A stretch of 38,054 nt of DNA from Gemmatimonadales bacterium (GCA_013813435.1 JACCRS010000255.1:1-38054); one strand, 5' to 3'; numbered from the stretch's first letter, positions 25,553 through 34,222 are shown. Program-made: numbers and translations. Notes: a model not told the origin generated them from the sequence alone.

Positions 25553-26524
25553 GTGCGCAGTTGGCTGCTCCTGCGTCTCATTCAGGCGGTGATTGCCTTC
25601 GTTGTTGCTCTGGCGTTGCTGTTTGTCCTCATGCGGGCCGCACCCGGAGATCCCCTTTCCCGGCTCAGCGCAGACCGGCCGGTCTCCCGGCAGGAAATCG
25701 AAGCACTTCGCGCACGGTATGGGCTGGACCAGCCGGTCGGCACCCAACTGATTGCCTTTGTGAGCGGACTGCTCCACGGCGATCTCGGCGTCTCGATCGA
25801 GCACGGTCGTCCTGTCACCTCGCTGCTGGCCGAGCGGCTGCCGGCAACCATCCTTCTTGGCGGCAGCGTACTTCTGCTCAACTTTACGATCGGGCTGTGG
25901 CTGGGAGTGAGGCAGGCGGTGCGCCGCGGTCAGCGGGAAGATCGTTGGCTCACGACCCTCTCGCTCACCGGCTACGCGATGCCATCGTTCTGGCTCGGCC
26001 TGGTGCTCGCTTGGCTGGTCGGAGTGGAGTGGCGCTTGCTGCCGGCCGCGGGTATGCAGGACCCTCTGTTAGAGGCTGACGCCGGCTTTCTAAGCAGAGC
26101 AGGAGACGTGCTGCGGCACCTGATTTTGCCGGTGGTGACGCTATCCATCGTCAGCATCGCTGCTACCATGAGATATCAGCGGGCTGCCATGCTGGAGGTG
26201 CTGCGGCTTCCCTACATGGTGACCGCGCGGGCCAAGGGACTGGCAGAGCACGACGTCACCTGGCGGCACGGGTGGAGAAACGCGCTCTTTCCGGTGATTA
26301 CCCTGTTCGGCCTCTGGCTTCCGATCCTGGTGAGCGGATCGGTTTTCGTCGAGACTGTGTTCGCCTGGCCGGGATTGGGGGCACTGGCTGCGGCCGCGGT
26401 GGGGAGCCGGGACTACCCGTTGCTGATGGGCGCGTCACTGCTGGTCGCCGCTCTGGTGGTAGCCGGCGGACTTATCACCGACGTAGCCTACGCGCTACTG
26501 GACCCGCGGGTGCGTCTCGGGTGA
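25553..26524 (+). CDS. dppB: Peptide ABC transporter permease, DppB/OppB type
   Basis: 323 aa, GTG start 1 nt after the stop of the binding-protein gene. Six membrane segments are visible: one at about 7-27, then a cluster from about 98 to 310. The DppB N-terminal motif RAAPGDPL and the cytoplasmic EAA loop (TARAKGLAEHDVTWRHGWRNAL) that docks on the ATPase are clear. It forms half of the membrane channel with DppC. The symbol follows the E. coli family name; whether the substrate is a dipeptide or longer peptide is not known. Confidence 0.92.
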   Translation: MRSWLLLRLIQAVIAFVVALALLFVLMRAAPGDPLSRLSADRPVSRQEIEALRARYGLDQPVGTQLIAFVSGLLHGDLGVSIEHGRPVTSLLAERLPATILLGGSVLLLNFTIGLWLGVRQAVRRGQREDRWLTTLSLTGYAMPSFWLGLVLAWLVGVEWRLLPAAGMQDPLLEADAGFLSRAGDVLRHLILPVVTLSIVSIAATMRYQRAAMLEVLRLPYMVTARAKGLAEHDVTWRHGWRNALFPVITLFGLWLPILVSGSVFVETVFAWPGLGALAAAAVGSRDYPLLMGASLLVAALVVAGGLITDVAYALLDPRVRLG

Positions 26525-27360
26525 CAGCAGCCTTCGACGTGCTGCAATCGGCCTGGCGAAATCCGCGTGGCCGTACCGGCGCCCTGATTCTGCTCATCGT
26601 TACGATCGCGGCTTTGTTCGGGCCGGTGCTGCTGCCCGATCCCCTGGCCCAACCCGATGTGCTCGACGCCAGCCGTCCCCCAGGCTTGGGTCACCCGTTC
26701 GGGACCGACCAACTCAGCCGTGATGTACTCGCGCGAGTGGTTTCCGGTGGCCGGATATCGCTCAGCGTAGCATTCCTGGCGGTGGGTCTTTCGGTTACGC
26801 TTGGCGCCGCGGTGGGCCTGGTGTCAGGATACTGGGGGGGAGCCGTTGATGCTCTGCTCATGCGGATAGTAGATGGCGCCCTGGCCATCCCGCGTCTCTT
26901 TATCCTTCTTCTGGTGCTTGCGGTGTGGGAACGCGTGCCGGTACTGGCGCTGATTCTGTTGATCGGCGCCACCGGGTGGTTCGCCACGAGCAGGCTGGTC
27001 CGGGGTGAGGTCCTTCGTATACGGGAGGAAGGATACGTCCGGGCAGCCGAGGTGCTCGGAGCCCGACGCCATCGAATTATCTTCCGGCATCTGCTCCCCA
27101 ATGCACTCGGACCGCTTCTGGTGGCTGCAACACTGGGCGTTGGTGACGTCATCCTGCTCGAGGCAGGGCTCTCCTTTCTTGGACTTGGAATACAGCCACC
27201 GACACCATCTTGGGGCGGCATGATACTGGATTCCAGGGAGGTGATGATCAGCGCGCCCTGGGCCGGCATCTTCCCGGGGCTTGCGATCGTTATAACAGTT
27301 CTGGCAGCTAACCTGTTCGGCGACGCGCTACGCGACGCCGTGGACCCCCGAAGCGCATGA
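26521..27360 (+). CDS. dppC: Peptide ABC transporter permease, DppC/OppC type
   Basis: 279 aa from GTG 26521, which overlaps the dppB stop by 4 nt (GTGA). The frame is open far upstream, but only from here does it look like DppC: a first membrane segment (GALILLIVTIAALFGPVLL), GHPFGTDQLSRDVLARV (family signature), and an EAA loop (RAAEVLGARRHRIIFRHLLP). It pairs with DppB to form the translocation pore. Its stop overlaps the start of the first ATPase gene by 4 nt (ATGA). Confidence 0.92.
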   Translation: MTAAFDVLQSAWRNPRGRTGALILLIVTIAALFGPVLLPDPLAQPDVLDASRPPGLGHPFGTDQLSRDVLARVVSGGRISLSVAFLAVGLSVTLGAAVGLVSGYWGGAVDALLMRIVDGALAIPRLFILLLVLAVWERVPVLALILLIGATGWFATSRLVRGEVLRIREEGYVRAAEVLGARRHRIIFRHLLPNALGPLLVAATLGVGDVILLEAGLSFLGLGIQPPTPSWGGMILDSREVMISAPWAGIFPGLAIVITVLAANLFGDALRDAVDPRSA

Positions 27361-28346
27361 CCACAGTGCTCGAAGTAAACAACTTGCGCGTGTCGTTTCC
27401 CGGACCGGCGCACAGCCGGTTCTGCCCGGTCGACGGCGTGAGCTTTTCGCTGCAGAGGGGAGAAACCCTTGCGCTAGTGGGTGAGTCAGGATGCGGGAAG
27501 AGTCTAACCAGTCTGGCGCTGCTTCAGCTCATTCCGGCACCAGGACGAATCGAGTCCGGTAGCGGCATACGGTTGGGAGACACCGATGTGCTCGCCCTCA
27601 AGGGCGAGGCGCTGAGGCGGATCCGGGGTCGCCGCATTGGAATGATTTTTCAGGACCCGATGACGAGCCTGAACCCGGTGTTTACGGTAGAAGCACAGAT
27701 TACCGAAGGCATTCTGGCCCACTTCAGGATTTCCAAGGCGGAAGCCCGTGACCGGGCACTTCAGCTGCTGCAAGAAGTAGGAATACCCGATCCAGGAGAG
27801 CGGCTCAAGGCCTATCCTCATCAGCTGAGCGGCGGCATGCGCCAGCGGGTGATGATCGCGATTGCCCTCTCGGCTGAGCCAGAAATTCTGGTGGCCGATG
27901 AGCCAACAACCGCACTCGATGTCACGGTGCAAGCTCAGATACTAGAGGTCCTGGACGATCTCCGGGCGCGACGGGGAATGGCGGTCCTGCTGATCACCCA
28001 CGATCTGGGCATAGTTGCGGGACGGGCGGACCGGGTGGCGGTAATGTATGCCGGCCAGATAGTGGAAGAGGCATCCACGCCGCGGCTGTTTGCCAGTCCA
28101 TCGCATCCCTACACCCAGGGACTGTTCGCGTCGGTTCCTCGCATCACCGGGCCGCTCCAGCGCCTGAACCCTATTCGCGGAAGCGTGCCGGCGGCCTCGG
28201 CGTGGCCCACCGGGTGCCGCTTCCGGCCGCGTTGTCCCAAGGCGTTTGACCGAAGTGAGGTCGAGCCCCCCCTCCTCCCAGTGGGGCCGGATCACCGCAT
28301 GCGATGTTGGCTGGCAGAACAGACGAAAGAAACTGGCCACGGATGA
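27357..28346 (+). CDS. dppD: Peptide ABC transporter ATPase, DppD/OppD type
   Basis: 329 aa. Walker [10 protein letters not shown]-loop [10 protein letters not shown], signature LSGGMRQR, Walker [13 protein letters not shown] and switch His in ITHDL are all present, so it should be active. The C-terminal segment has the oligopeptide-ATPase cysteine pattern (CRFRPRCP...RMRCW), which in relatives can bind an iron-sulphur cluster. ATGA overlap with dppC shows translational coupling. It is one of the two ATPases that drive the importer. Confidence 0.93.
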   Translation: MTTVLEVNNLRVSFPGPAHSRFCPVDGVSFSLQRGETLALVGESGCGKSLTSLALLQLIPAPGRIESGSGIRLGDTDVLALKGEALRRIRGRRIGMIFQDPMTSLNPVFTVEAQITEGILAHFRISKAEARDRALQLLQEVGIPDPGERLKAYPHQLSGGMRQRVMIAIALSAEPEILVADEPTTALDVTVQAQILEVLDDLRARRGMAVLLITHDLGIVAGRADRVAVMYAGQIVEEASTPRLFASPSHPYTQGLFASVPRITGPLQRLNPIRGSVPAASAWPTGCRFRPRCPKAFDRSEVEPPLLPVGPDHRMRCWLAEQTKETGHG

Positions 28347-28420
28347 ACAATGCACCTCATGCTGGAAGAGCAATGGTCTTGATGGTGCTGGATGTTCATC
28401 GCTTCTTGGGTGCTTGATTG

Positions 28421-29428
28421 ATGACCCCACTCCTGGCGGTGCGTGACCTGGTAAAGCACTACAAGGGCGGCGGGCTATTCGGCCGATCGGCGCCGGTGGT
28501 GCGCGCGGTCGACGGAGTGTCCTTCGAGGTGGCTCGGGGAGAGACGCTGGCTCTGGTGGGCGAATCCGGATGCGGCAAGTCGTCGGTGGGCCGGACGATT
28601 CTCCGTCTGCAAGAGCCTACCAGCGGCCAGGCGCTGTATGAGGGAGTCGACGTCTTTTCACTCGATCGGACCGCGTTGCGTCAGCTGCGACGGCGAATGC
28701 AGATCATCTTTCAGGACCCCTACAGCTCCCTCAATCCTCGCATGAGCGCCGGCGCCGCCATCGCGGAAGGGCTTGAGATTCACCGTCTGGCGGCCAGGTC
28801 CGAGATTCCCGGTCGAGTGGCGGCGTTGCTCGAGGAAGTCGGCCTCGATCCGACCTACACGAAGCGCTATCCGCACGAGTTCTCCGGCGGGCAGCGACAG
28901 CGCATAGGTATCGCTCGCGCGCTCGCGGTGCAGCCGTCGTTCATCGTTTGCGACGAACCGGTGTCGGCCCTAGATGTTTCCGTCCAGGCGCAGGTGCTCA
29001 ACCTGCTCTCCGATCTTCAGCGCCAGCGTGGGCTGTCGTATCTCTTCATCGCCCATGATCTCGCGGTGGTGCGCCAGATCGCCCACCGCATTGCCGTGAT
29101 GTATCTGGGCCGGATAGTCGAAGAAGGCCCGACGGACCAGATTCTGTCCTTTCCGCGCCATCCCTACACCGTCGCCCTGCTCTCGGCGGTGCCGGAGCCC
29201 GATCCGTCCGCCAGCCGAAACCGGATCGTGCTCAGCGGTGACCTTCCGAGCCCGTCAAACCCGCCGCCCGGATGTCCTTTTCACTCCCGTTGCTTTCACC
29301 CTCAGAAGAACGCCCGCTGCAGTACCGAAGTCCCTACCCTGCGGCCGGTTGCCGGGACCGTCGCAGCGTGCCACTACGCCGAAAGTACTCCGACGGTGGC
29401 GGAGTTAAGCATCGCTGGAGTGCGGTGA
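28421..29428 (+). CDS. dppF: Peptide ABC transporter ATPase, DppF/OppF type
   Basis: 335 aa from ATG 28421; a TTG directly before it is possible but less likely. All ABC ATPase motifs are present: [22 protein letters not shown] (typical of OppF/DppF), [21 protein letters not shown] and IAHDLAVV. The Cys-rich C-terminus ([11 protein letters not shown]...CSTEVP) is the family extension. A 74-nt gap separates it from dppD, longer than the other junctions of this operon, and no good ribosome-binding site precedes it. It forms the ATPase heterodimer with DppD. Confidence 0.93.
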   Translation: MTPLLAVRDLVKHYKGGGLFGRSAPVVRAVDGVSFEVARGETLALVGESGCGKSSVGRTILRLQEPTSGQALYEGVDVFSLDRTALRQLRRRMQIIFQDPYSSLNPRMSAGAAIAEGLEIHRLAARSEIPGRVAALLEEVGLDPTYTKRYPHEFSGGQRQRIGIARALAVQPSFIVCDEPVSALDVSVQAQVLNLLSDLQRQRGLSYLFIAHDLAVVRQIAHRIAVMYLGRIVEEGPTDQILSFPRHPYTVALLSAVPEPDPSASRNRIVLSGDLPSPSNPPPGCPFHSRCFHPQKNARCSTEVPTLRPVAGTVAACHYAESTPTVAELSIAGVR

Positions 29429-29524
29429 GCCCAGTCACGGCTCGAGTCACCAGATTGCCCCACTGTCGTTACGTCTCGAGTGACACGCTGTACCGATCAG
29501 ACCTAAGGAAACTGGAGGTGGGAA

Positions 29525-29746
29525 ATGACGGATAAAAAGGACCTGGCCACCGAAGGCACTGCAGATCGCCTCAAGGGCACGGCCAAGCAAGCCGAAGGCA
29601 GAGTTCGCAACGCGGTTGGTGGACTTACCGGAAACACCGGAGAGCAGGTGAAGGGCAAAGCACAGGAAGTAAAGGGGAAGGTTCAGGATAAGGTGGGCAA
29701 GGCCAAGCAGGAGTCGGATCCGAACCCCGGGGTCGACGAGGCCTAG
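29525..29746 (+). CDS. CsbD-family small stress-response protein
   Basis: 73 aa, hydrophilic and Lys/Gly-rich. The repeated pattern DRLKGTAKQAEGRVRNAVG then VKGKAQEVKGKVQDKVG is the hallmark of the CsbD family (YjbJ, CsbD). The ATG has a strong GGAGG 6 nt upstream. A solid terminator follows at 29766-29800, so the gene is an independent short unit. CsbD proteins are induced by general stress regulators; the molecular function is unknown. Confidence 0.92.
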   Translation: MTDKKDLATEGTADRLKGTAKQAEGRVRNAVGGLTGNTGEQVKGKAQEVKGKVQDKVGKAKQESDPNPGVDEA

Positions 29747-29765
29747 TCGATCTCGCGGAAATACA

Positions 29766-29800
29766 GCGCCCGGAGCCACATGGCCCCGGGCGCTTTTCTT
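29766..29800 (+). terminator. Rho-independent terminator after the CsbD gene
   Basis: Positions 29766-29777 and 29782-29793 pair over 12 bp with one A-C mismatch around the loop ACAT, followed by TTTTCTT (29794-29800). It lies 20 nt after the csbD stop and just before the convergent sigma-factor gene. On the minus strand no U-tract follows, so it is probably one-directional. Confidence 0.85.
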
Positions 29801-29813
29801 ACTCTCTCTGCGC

Positions 29814-30593
29814 TCATGAAGCGAACGACGCGTCCTTGATCTCGGTCTTGAGCCGGCGCAATGCCTGACTGCGAATCTGAGAGACGCGCGATTCGCTGAC
29901 CTTCAACACTTCCCCGACCTGTCGCAGGTTCAGCTCCTCGTAGTAGTATAATGCCAGAACTCTTCGTTGCTGCTCGGGCAGACCGGAGATCATGAGCCGC
30001 AGTTGAGCGACGTGCTCCGAATCGACCATCTGCTGAGATGCAAGGGTCACAGATGGATCACCATGATTTTCCGCGTCGCGCGGAGCTCGGGGGCCTTTCG
30101 CGTTTGCCGGCACGTCAGTATCGCAATGAATTCCGACCGCATCCTTCCACTTCCAGAATGTCTCCAGATCGATTTCCAGCCGCTCCGCTATCTCCTTGGC
30201 GGTAGGCGAACGGCCCAGCTCACCCTCAAGTACGGCGGCGACACTCTCGATCTTTCGGCGCTTCATGCGCACCGAGCGCGGAGTGGAGTCCCGGCTCCGC
30301 AAATCATCCAGAATGGCACCGCGGATGCGGAGAACCGCGTAGGTGCTGAAGGCGAGACCTCGGGTAAGGTCGAAACTGTCCAACGCTTTCATGAGCCCGA
30401 GTGCGCCCGCGCTGACTAATTCGCCGATCTCAATGGACGGGATGCGGCGGGAGACCTCGCGGGCAACGTGGTGCACCAGCCCGAGGTGACGGGCGAGTAG
30501 TTGGTCCCGCGCCTCCGGGTCGCCCGCTGAGCGGTACCGTGCCCAGAGCACGTCGGTCCGGGCCTCGGATTCCGGCACAGGGACCGCGGTCAA
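29814..30593 (-). CDS. FliA/WhiG-family RNA polymerase sigma factor
   Basis: 259 aa from TTG 30593, with GGGAG 7 nt upstream; internal GTGs are possible alternatives. Region 2 reads HLGLVHHVAREVSRRI and GALGLMKALDSFD, then AFSTYAVLRIRGAILDDLRS, the FliA/WhiG form. Region 3 (about 130-160) is present, and region 4 carries LPEQQRRVLALYYYEELNLR and VSESRVSQIRSQALRRL, the helix-turn-helix for the -35 element. FliA directs flagellar genes and WhiG directs developmental genes. No flagellar genes are in this window, so the regulon is open. The upstream 314 nt are non-coding, then comes an HD-GYP regulator on the same strand. Confidence 0.93.
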   Translation of the reverse strand: MTAVPVPESEARTDVLWARYRSAGDPEARDQLLARHLGLVHHVAREVSRRIPSIEIGELVSAGALGLMKALDSFDLTRGLAFSTYAVLRIRGAILDDLRSRDSTPRSVRMKRRKIESVAAVLEGELGRSPTAKEIAERLEIDLETFWKWKDAVGIHCDTDVPANAKGPRAPRDAENHGDPSVTLASQQMVDSEHVAQLRLMISGLPEQQRRVLALYYYEELNLRQVGEVLKVSESRVSQIRSQALRRLKTEIKDASFAS

Positions 30594-30907
30594 ACCCAGC
30601 TCCCGGCGCGATTCACGGAAGGCAGCATCTGGTATCCGTTTGGAATGGTTAATCGGGTGGCGCAGCGGCGGGCTGCTCCGCGAATTCCGGCGGAGTTAAA
30701 GGCAACCGCTGTACCAGCAGGCGGCCTGGGGGGGTACCGGCAAGTGCAACCGCTTGCGCGATCCTATAACGTCATCGGATACAGGTGGTTAGGCTGGAGC
30801 CAACCAGTTACCGGTGAGATCAGTGGGGCAGGCTTTGGGGCTGGATGCCGCCGTCATCAGGGACCGGCGGGCAGAAACGGCCAATGTTGTCGGCAAGTTG
30901 CAGGGCT
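30594..30907. other. Intergenic region upstream of the sigma-factor gene
   Basis: This 314-nt stretch lies between the HD-GYP regulator and the sigma-factor gene, both on the minus strand. I see no ORF with coding character, no convincing -35/-10 pair and no hairpin followed by T residues. It is large enough to hold a promoter for the sigma gene. Confidence 0.5.
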
Positions 30908-32014
30908 TCAGCTGGCCACCCGGATCTCCGAATCGTCCAACCCTGGCTCCTTGCCTCGCTCCTCATCCACGAACACCAGTGCGCGACCCCGCTCCACCAC
31001 TGCAGCCAACCCTCGGAGGACCTCGGGAGCGAGAACGGTACCGATCAATCCGCTCATCTTTTCCACCGCCATTTCGGGAGTAAGCTGGTCCTGATAAGGA
31101 CGGGCGGTAGTAAAGGCATCATAGATCTCGGCGGCCCCGATAATTCTGGCACCCCAGGGAATGGCTTCGCCGGCCAACCCGTCGGGATACCCCTTCCCAT
31201 CCCAGCGCTCATGGTGACTGCGCACGAACGCACTGACGTGGCTCAAGTGAGGCAGAGGGGCCAGGATTTGAGATGCGACCACCACATGGCGCTTGATCTG
31301 CTCGAATTCCTCGGGGCTGAGCGAGGACCGCTTTCCCCTCAGCTCTTGGGGTACGCAAATCATGCCGATATCGTGCAGGAGGCCGGCTCGGCGCACTACC
31401 TCGACTTCTTCATCGCTTCTTCCAAGCTCGGCCGCCACCGAGGCTGCCAGCTGGGCTACCCGAAGGCCGTGACCCGCAAACCAGGAATCCCTTGCCTCTA
31501 CTACGCACACCAGCGACTCGAGCGTGGCCACGGTGAGGTCTTCTACTTTGGTGCGCTCCCGGGCGAGTTCGGCGCCCAGGTTGACCAGTTCCTCTTTGAG
31601 GAGCCGAGCGGCCGCCCGCTCGCGGATACCTTCGGTACGCCGGCGAAGCGCCCGCTGGATCGAGGCCTCGACCAGTGGCAGATCGAGCGGCTTGGGCAGG
31701 TAATCCATGGCCCCGTACTGGAGGTAGTGAACCGCGTCCGTAACATCAGGGCGAGAGCTCAGCACCAGCACCGCCAGGTTGGGATCTCGAGCTAGCGCCT
31801 TGGAGAGGAGTTCGCCACCACCGGCTCCGAACAAACGAGCTTCCGCGATCATGCAGCCGATCTTCTGGCGCGCCAGGATGGCTTGGGCGTCCTCCCCTGA
31901 CGAGGCGGTCAGCACCTCGTATCCCCTCTGTTTCAGATTAACCTCGAGCGCCGTGCGAGACTCCGGGCCATCGTCCACAATCAGAATACGTTCCGCCACG
32001 GTGATCCTGAGCAT
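30908..32014 (-). CDS. Response regulator with receiver and HD-GYP domains; phospho-acceptor Asp replaced by Glu
   Basis: 368 aa from ATG 32014 (MLRITVAERILIVDD), which has GGAG 6 nt upstream; the longer frame to 32122 adds residues encoded by the intergenic repeat. The receiver domain (about 8-125) keeps the acidic pair D14-D15, S86 and K108, but the acceptor position reads IAE58ARL instead of the usual LLDxxxP. A short helix joins it to an HD-GYP domain with H182, the HD pair 214-215 (LLHDIGM) and HHERWDGKGYP (267-277), all needed for metal binding, so cyclic-di-GMP phosphodiesterase activity is expected. Glu may mimic the phosphorylated state, giving a signal-independent regulator. No histidine kinase is adjacent. 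Confidence 0.92.
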   Translation of the reverse strand: MLRITVAERILIVDDGPESRTALEVNLKQRGYEVLTASSGEDAQAILARQKIGCMIAEARLFGAGGGELLSKALARDPNLAVLVLSSRPDVTDAVHYLQYGAMDYLPKPLDLPLVEASIQRALRRRTEGIRERAAARLLKEELVNLGAELARERTKVEDLTVATLESLVCVVEARDSWFAGHGLRVAQLAASVAAELGRSDEEVEVVRRAGLLHDIGMICVPQELRGKRSSLSPEEFEQIKRHVVVASQILAPLPHLSHVSAFVRSHHERWDGKGYPDGLAGEAIPWGARIIGAAEIYDAFTTARPYQDQLTPEMAVEKMSGLIGTVLAPEVLRGLAAVVERGRALVFVDEERGKEPGLDDSEIRVAS

Positions 32015-32041
32015 GAATCTCCTCGAACCGGGTTTCAGGTA

Positions 32042-32071
32042 TGCTGGCTCCTGGGCTGCTGGCTCCTGGAC
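32042..32071 (+). repeat. Tandem 15-bp repeat, two copies
   Basis: TGCTGGCTCCTGG(G/A)C occurs twice back to back (32042-32056 and 32057-32071), differing at one base. It lies 28 nt upstream of the HD-GYP regulator start, inside its probable leader. Function unknown. Confidence 0.75.
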
Positions 32072-32267
32072 TGTGAGCGCCCGGAGAAACTCGCAGGAAT
32101 TATCGGTCAGCGAAGCGGGCAACTTGACCGCCGCTTAGGGGCTGGCAGGTTAGTATATCTCGCGTTAGAATGTTCGGATCGGCCATGGCAATACCGTCAA
32201 GATTCGACGGCGGCTGGCCGACAACTCCTGCGGTAGGAAATGGCACCCGAACTCGGAAAGGTCGAGC

Positions 32268-32447
32268 TTGCCGAACCCCGAGGACCCCTGCATCGCCAGC
32301 ACGATTGAGCCGAGCCGTTTGGAACTTATACTGCATCGCCTGCAGCAGAACTTCTACGGCCAGACCCCAGTATCCGAGCGGATAGCCGCTGCCGTACTGG
32401 CCGATTTGAATACGCTCGACGAAAGCTCCGGCGCACTCCCCCACTGA
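32268..32447 (+). CDS. Small protein (59 aa) with FlgM-like pattern
   Basis: The start is a TTG at 32268 with AAAGG 6 nt upstream. No ATG or GTG is available in frame back to the stop near 32165. The protein begins [16 protein letters not shown] and its core [20 protein letters not shown] then [18 protein letters not shown] resembles the end of FlgM anti-sigma factors: a helix, a G/N-Y turn, then an (I)A..(L)L.DL helix. It ends 13 nt before the RidA gene and is probably translated in the same transcript. A FliA/WhiG-type sigma factor, the usual FlgM partner, lies about 2 kb away. Family assignment is tentative; that it is translated is more likely than not. Confidence 0.55.
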   Translation: MPNPEDPCIASTIEPSRLELILHRLQQNFYGQTPVSERIAAAVLADLNTLDESSGALPH

Positions 32448-32460
32448 CGCCGGCGTTTCC

Positions 32461-32847
32461 ATGGATCGGCAGCTCATCTCCAGCGGCGCTCCATGGGAGG
32501 CAATCGTTGGTTACTCCCGCGCGGTTCGAGTTGGAAACTGGGTTCACGTTTCCGGCACTACCGCGACAGACCTGGATGGATCGGTAATCGGTCCGGGTGA
32601 TCCATACGCTCAAGCGGTTCAGGCGCTCCGGAACATCGACACCGCGCTTCGCGCGGCGGGCGCTTCGCTGGCCGACGTCGTGCGCACCCGGATGTACCTG
32701 ACCGATATCGATCAGTGGAGGGAGATCGGCAGGGCCCACGGCGAGTTTTTCCGAGACGTTCGTCCCGCAGCTACGATGGTCGAGGTCAGCCGGCTGATCT
32801 CTCCCGACATGCTGGTGGAAATCGAGGTAGAGGCCATGATAGTGTGA
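32461..32847 (+). CDS. RidA/YjgF-family protein
   Basis: 128 aa, full length. The RidA core is clear: [34 protein letters not shown], then [20 protein letters not shown] with the conserved Arg, and a final [10 protein letters not shown] with the conserved Glu. RidA enzymes deaminate reactive enamine/imine intermediates made by PLP enzymes; this one belongs to the wider family and may have another substrate. Its stop overlaps the start of the PhzF-like gene (GTGA). Confidence 0.92.
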   Translation: MDRQLISSGAPWEAIVGYSRAVRVGNWVHVSGTTATDLDGSVIGPGDPYAQAVQALRNIDTALRAAGASLADVVRTRMYLTDIDQWREIGRAHGEFFRDVRPAATMVEVSRLISPDMLVEIEVEAMIV

Positions 32848-33641
32848 ATCCCAGCCAGGGCTTCACCCAGGTCGACGCATTTACGGACCGGCCATTCACC
32901 GGGAATCCCGCGGCCGTGTGTCTGCTTCCCTTCGCTCGCGACCCTCTCTGGATGCAGCAGGTTGCCCGGGAAATGAACCTGGCTGAGACAGCCTTTCTGG
33001 TCCGGCGGTCCGATGGTTTCGATCTCAGGTGGTTTACCCCCGCGGCCGAGGTGGATCTTTGCGGCCACGCCACGCTGGCAAGCGCGCACGCACTCTATGA
33101 AGAGGGCCACCTGGCGGCGTCAGAGACCGCGACCTTTCATACTCGAAGCGGAGCCCTCACAGCAGCTCGTCGTGGTCCTCTCATCTGGCTCGACTTCCCG
33201 GCCACCCCCGTTTCGCCGCTAGGCGCGGTCCCTGAGCTGGAGCGAGCACTCGGTTCCAGGTCGAAGAGCATCGGCCGCACGTTGTTCGATTATCTGGTGG
33301 AGCTCGATTCGGACGCGGCGGTGAGGTCCCTCACTCCCGACATGTCCCTGGTAGCTCGCCTACCGGTTCGCGGTGTGATGGTCACCGCAGTAACGGATGA
33401 CGGCAAGCACGACTTCGTATCCCGCTTCTTCGCTCCGCAATTGGGAATACCGGAAGATCCGGTGACTGGCTCGGCCCATTGCGGGCTGGGCCCCTTCTGG
33501 GGAGCGCGCCTGGGAAAGAATGAGCTGGCGGGGTATCAGGCCTCGGCCCGCGGCGGAACGGTCCTGGTGAAATTGGACGGCGACCGGGTTCTCCTCGGCG
33601 GGCGGGCCGTAACCGTCCTCCGGGGCCAGATTCTGCACTGA
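32844..33641 (+). CDS. PhzF-family isomerase-like protein
   Basis: 265 aa from GTG 32844, which makes a 4-nt GTGA overlap with the RidA gene. The frame extends upstream but only from here does it match Phz[30 protein letters not shown] with the catalytic Glu48, [18 protein letters not shown], and [10 protein letters not shown] near the C-terminus. PhzF itself is a phenazine-synthesis isomerase, but most family members act in other, unknown small-molecule isomerisations. No other phenazine gene is present. The RidA-PhzF pairing suggests metabolite repair or a shared amine pathway. Confidence 0.9.
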   Translation: MNPSQGFTQVDAFTDRPFTGNPAAVCLLPFARDPLWMQQVAREMNLAETAFLVRRSDGFDLRWFTPAAEVDLCGHATLASAHALYEEGHLAASETATFHTRSGALTAARRGPLIWLDFPATPVSPLGAVPELERALGSRSKSIGRTLFDYLVELDSDAAVRSLTPDMSLVARLPVRGVMVTAVTDDGKHDFVSRFFAPQLGIPEDPVTGSAHCGLGPFWGARLGKNELAGYQASARGGTVLVKLDGDRVLLGGRAVTVLRGQILH

Positions 33642-33690
33642 TCCGGATAAACGGTCCCGAAGCATTCGAGGCGTTGGAGGGTGTAGTGAA

Positions 33691-33775
33691 GGCGGTAAGC
33701 GGTAAGGCGGTACATCAGCAGGCCGAGGGACTAGCACCATTCTTCTACCGCCGTTTTACCTACCGCGCTTCCGCC
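33691..33775. repeat. Short tandem and inverted repeats between convergent genes
   Basis: Three near-copies of AAG(G)CGGT (33690-33712) are followed 34 nt later by an imperfect inverted counterpart built of TACCGCC and TACCGCG units (33746-33775). The second arm runs into the 3' end of the minus-strand lipoprotein gene. It could form a hairpin that ends transcription from both sides, but no clean U-tract is visible. Confidence 0.5.
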
Positions 33776-34173
33776 TTCCCGCCCGGCGCTGGCCGCACAA
33801 CCAGACCGGTAACCGCCCCGTCCTTGGCCAGACTCCATTCGATCAACATGCTCTGCCGTGACTTGTCGAACGAGGCATTGCGGGTGTAGACCACCAGCGG
33901 ATCGGCGTCCTGTACGCTCTCGTCAACCACCTTGCGCTCGGCTCCCAGATGAGTGAGCGCTCCTCCGGCGAAGCTCGCCAGATCCGAAACGCTGCCGAAC
34001 GTTTGCCGCATCTCGGGTGAAAATCGGTCCCACAGCTTGTTGTACTCGTTGCCATAGAGCCAAGCGGTGTACTGCCGGCCCTGTTGTACGAACTGGCTAT
34101 CGGGCCGGGCCTCGGGAGAGGCGCAGGACGACGCCGCCATTGCGATTACCAGTACCCACCTGCGTGCATCCAT
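33760..34173 (-). CDS. Small putative lipoprotein
   Basis: 137 aa from ATG 34173, with GAGGA about 6 nt upstream; a frame up to 34224 exists but lacks a ribosome-binding site and would overlap the divergent gene. MDARRWVLVIAMAASSC is a lipoprotein signal ending in Cys17. The mature part (YTAWLYGNEYNKLWDRFSPE, then a loop and LVVYTRNASFDKSRQ) resembles small NTF2-like DUF3887 proteins, in which a short helix-rich start is followed by a curved sheet. It is divergent from the D-aminopeptidase gene, with 49 nt between the starts. Confidence 0.75.
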   Translation of the reverse strand: MDARRWVLVIAMAASSCASPEARPDSQFVQQGRQYTAWLYGNEYNKLWDRFSPEMRQTFGSVSDLASFAGGALTHLGAERKVVDESVQDADPLVVYTRNASFDKSRQSMLIEWSLAKDGAVTGLVVRPAPGGKAEAR

Positions 34174-34222
34174 CTTTCGTCCTCGGTATTCTTCGCGCCG
34201 GACTGCCATGAGTGGAGAGAAC

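Noticed and set aside
32844-33641. Phenazine biosynthesis locus
   Set aside because: Only a PhzF-family gene is present; PhzA/B/D/E/G-like genes are missing and most PhzF homologues are not phenazine enzymes.
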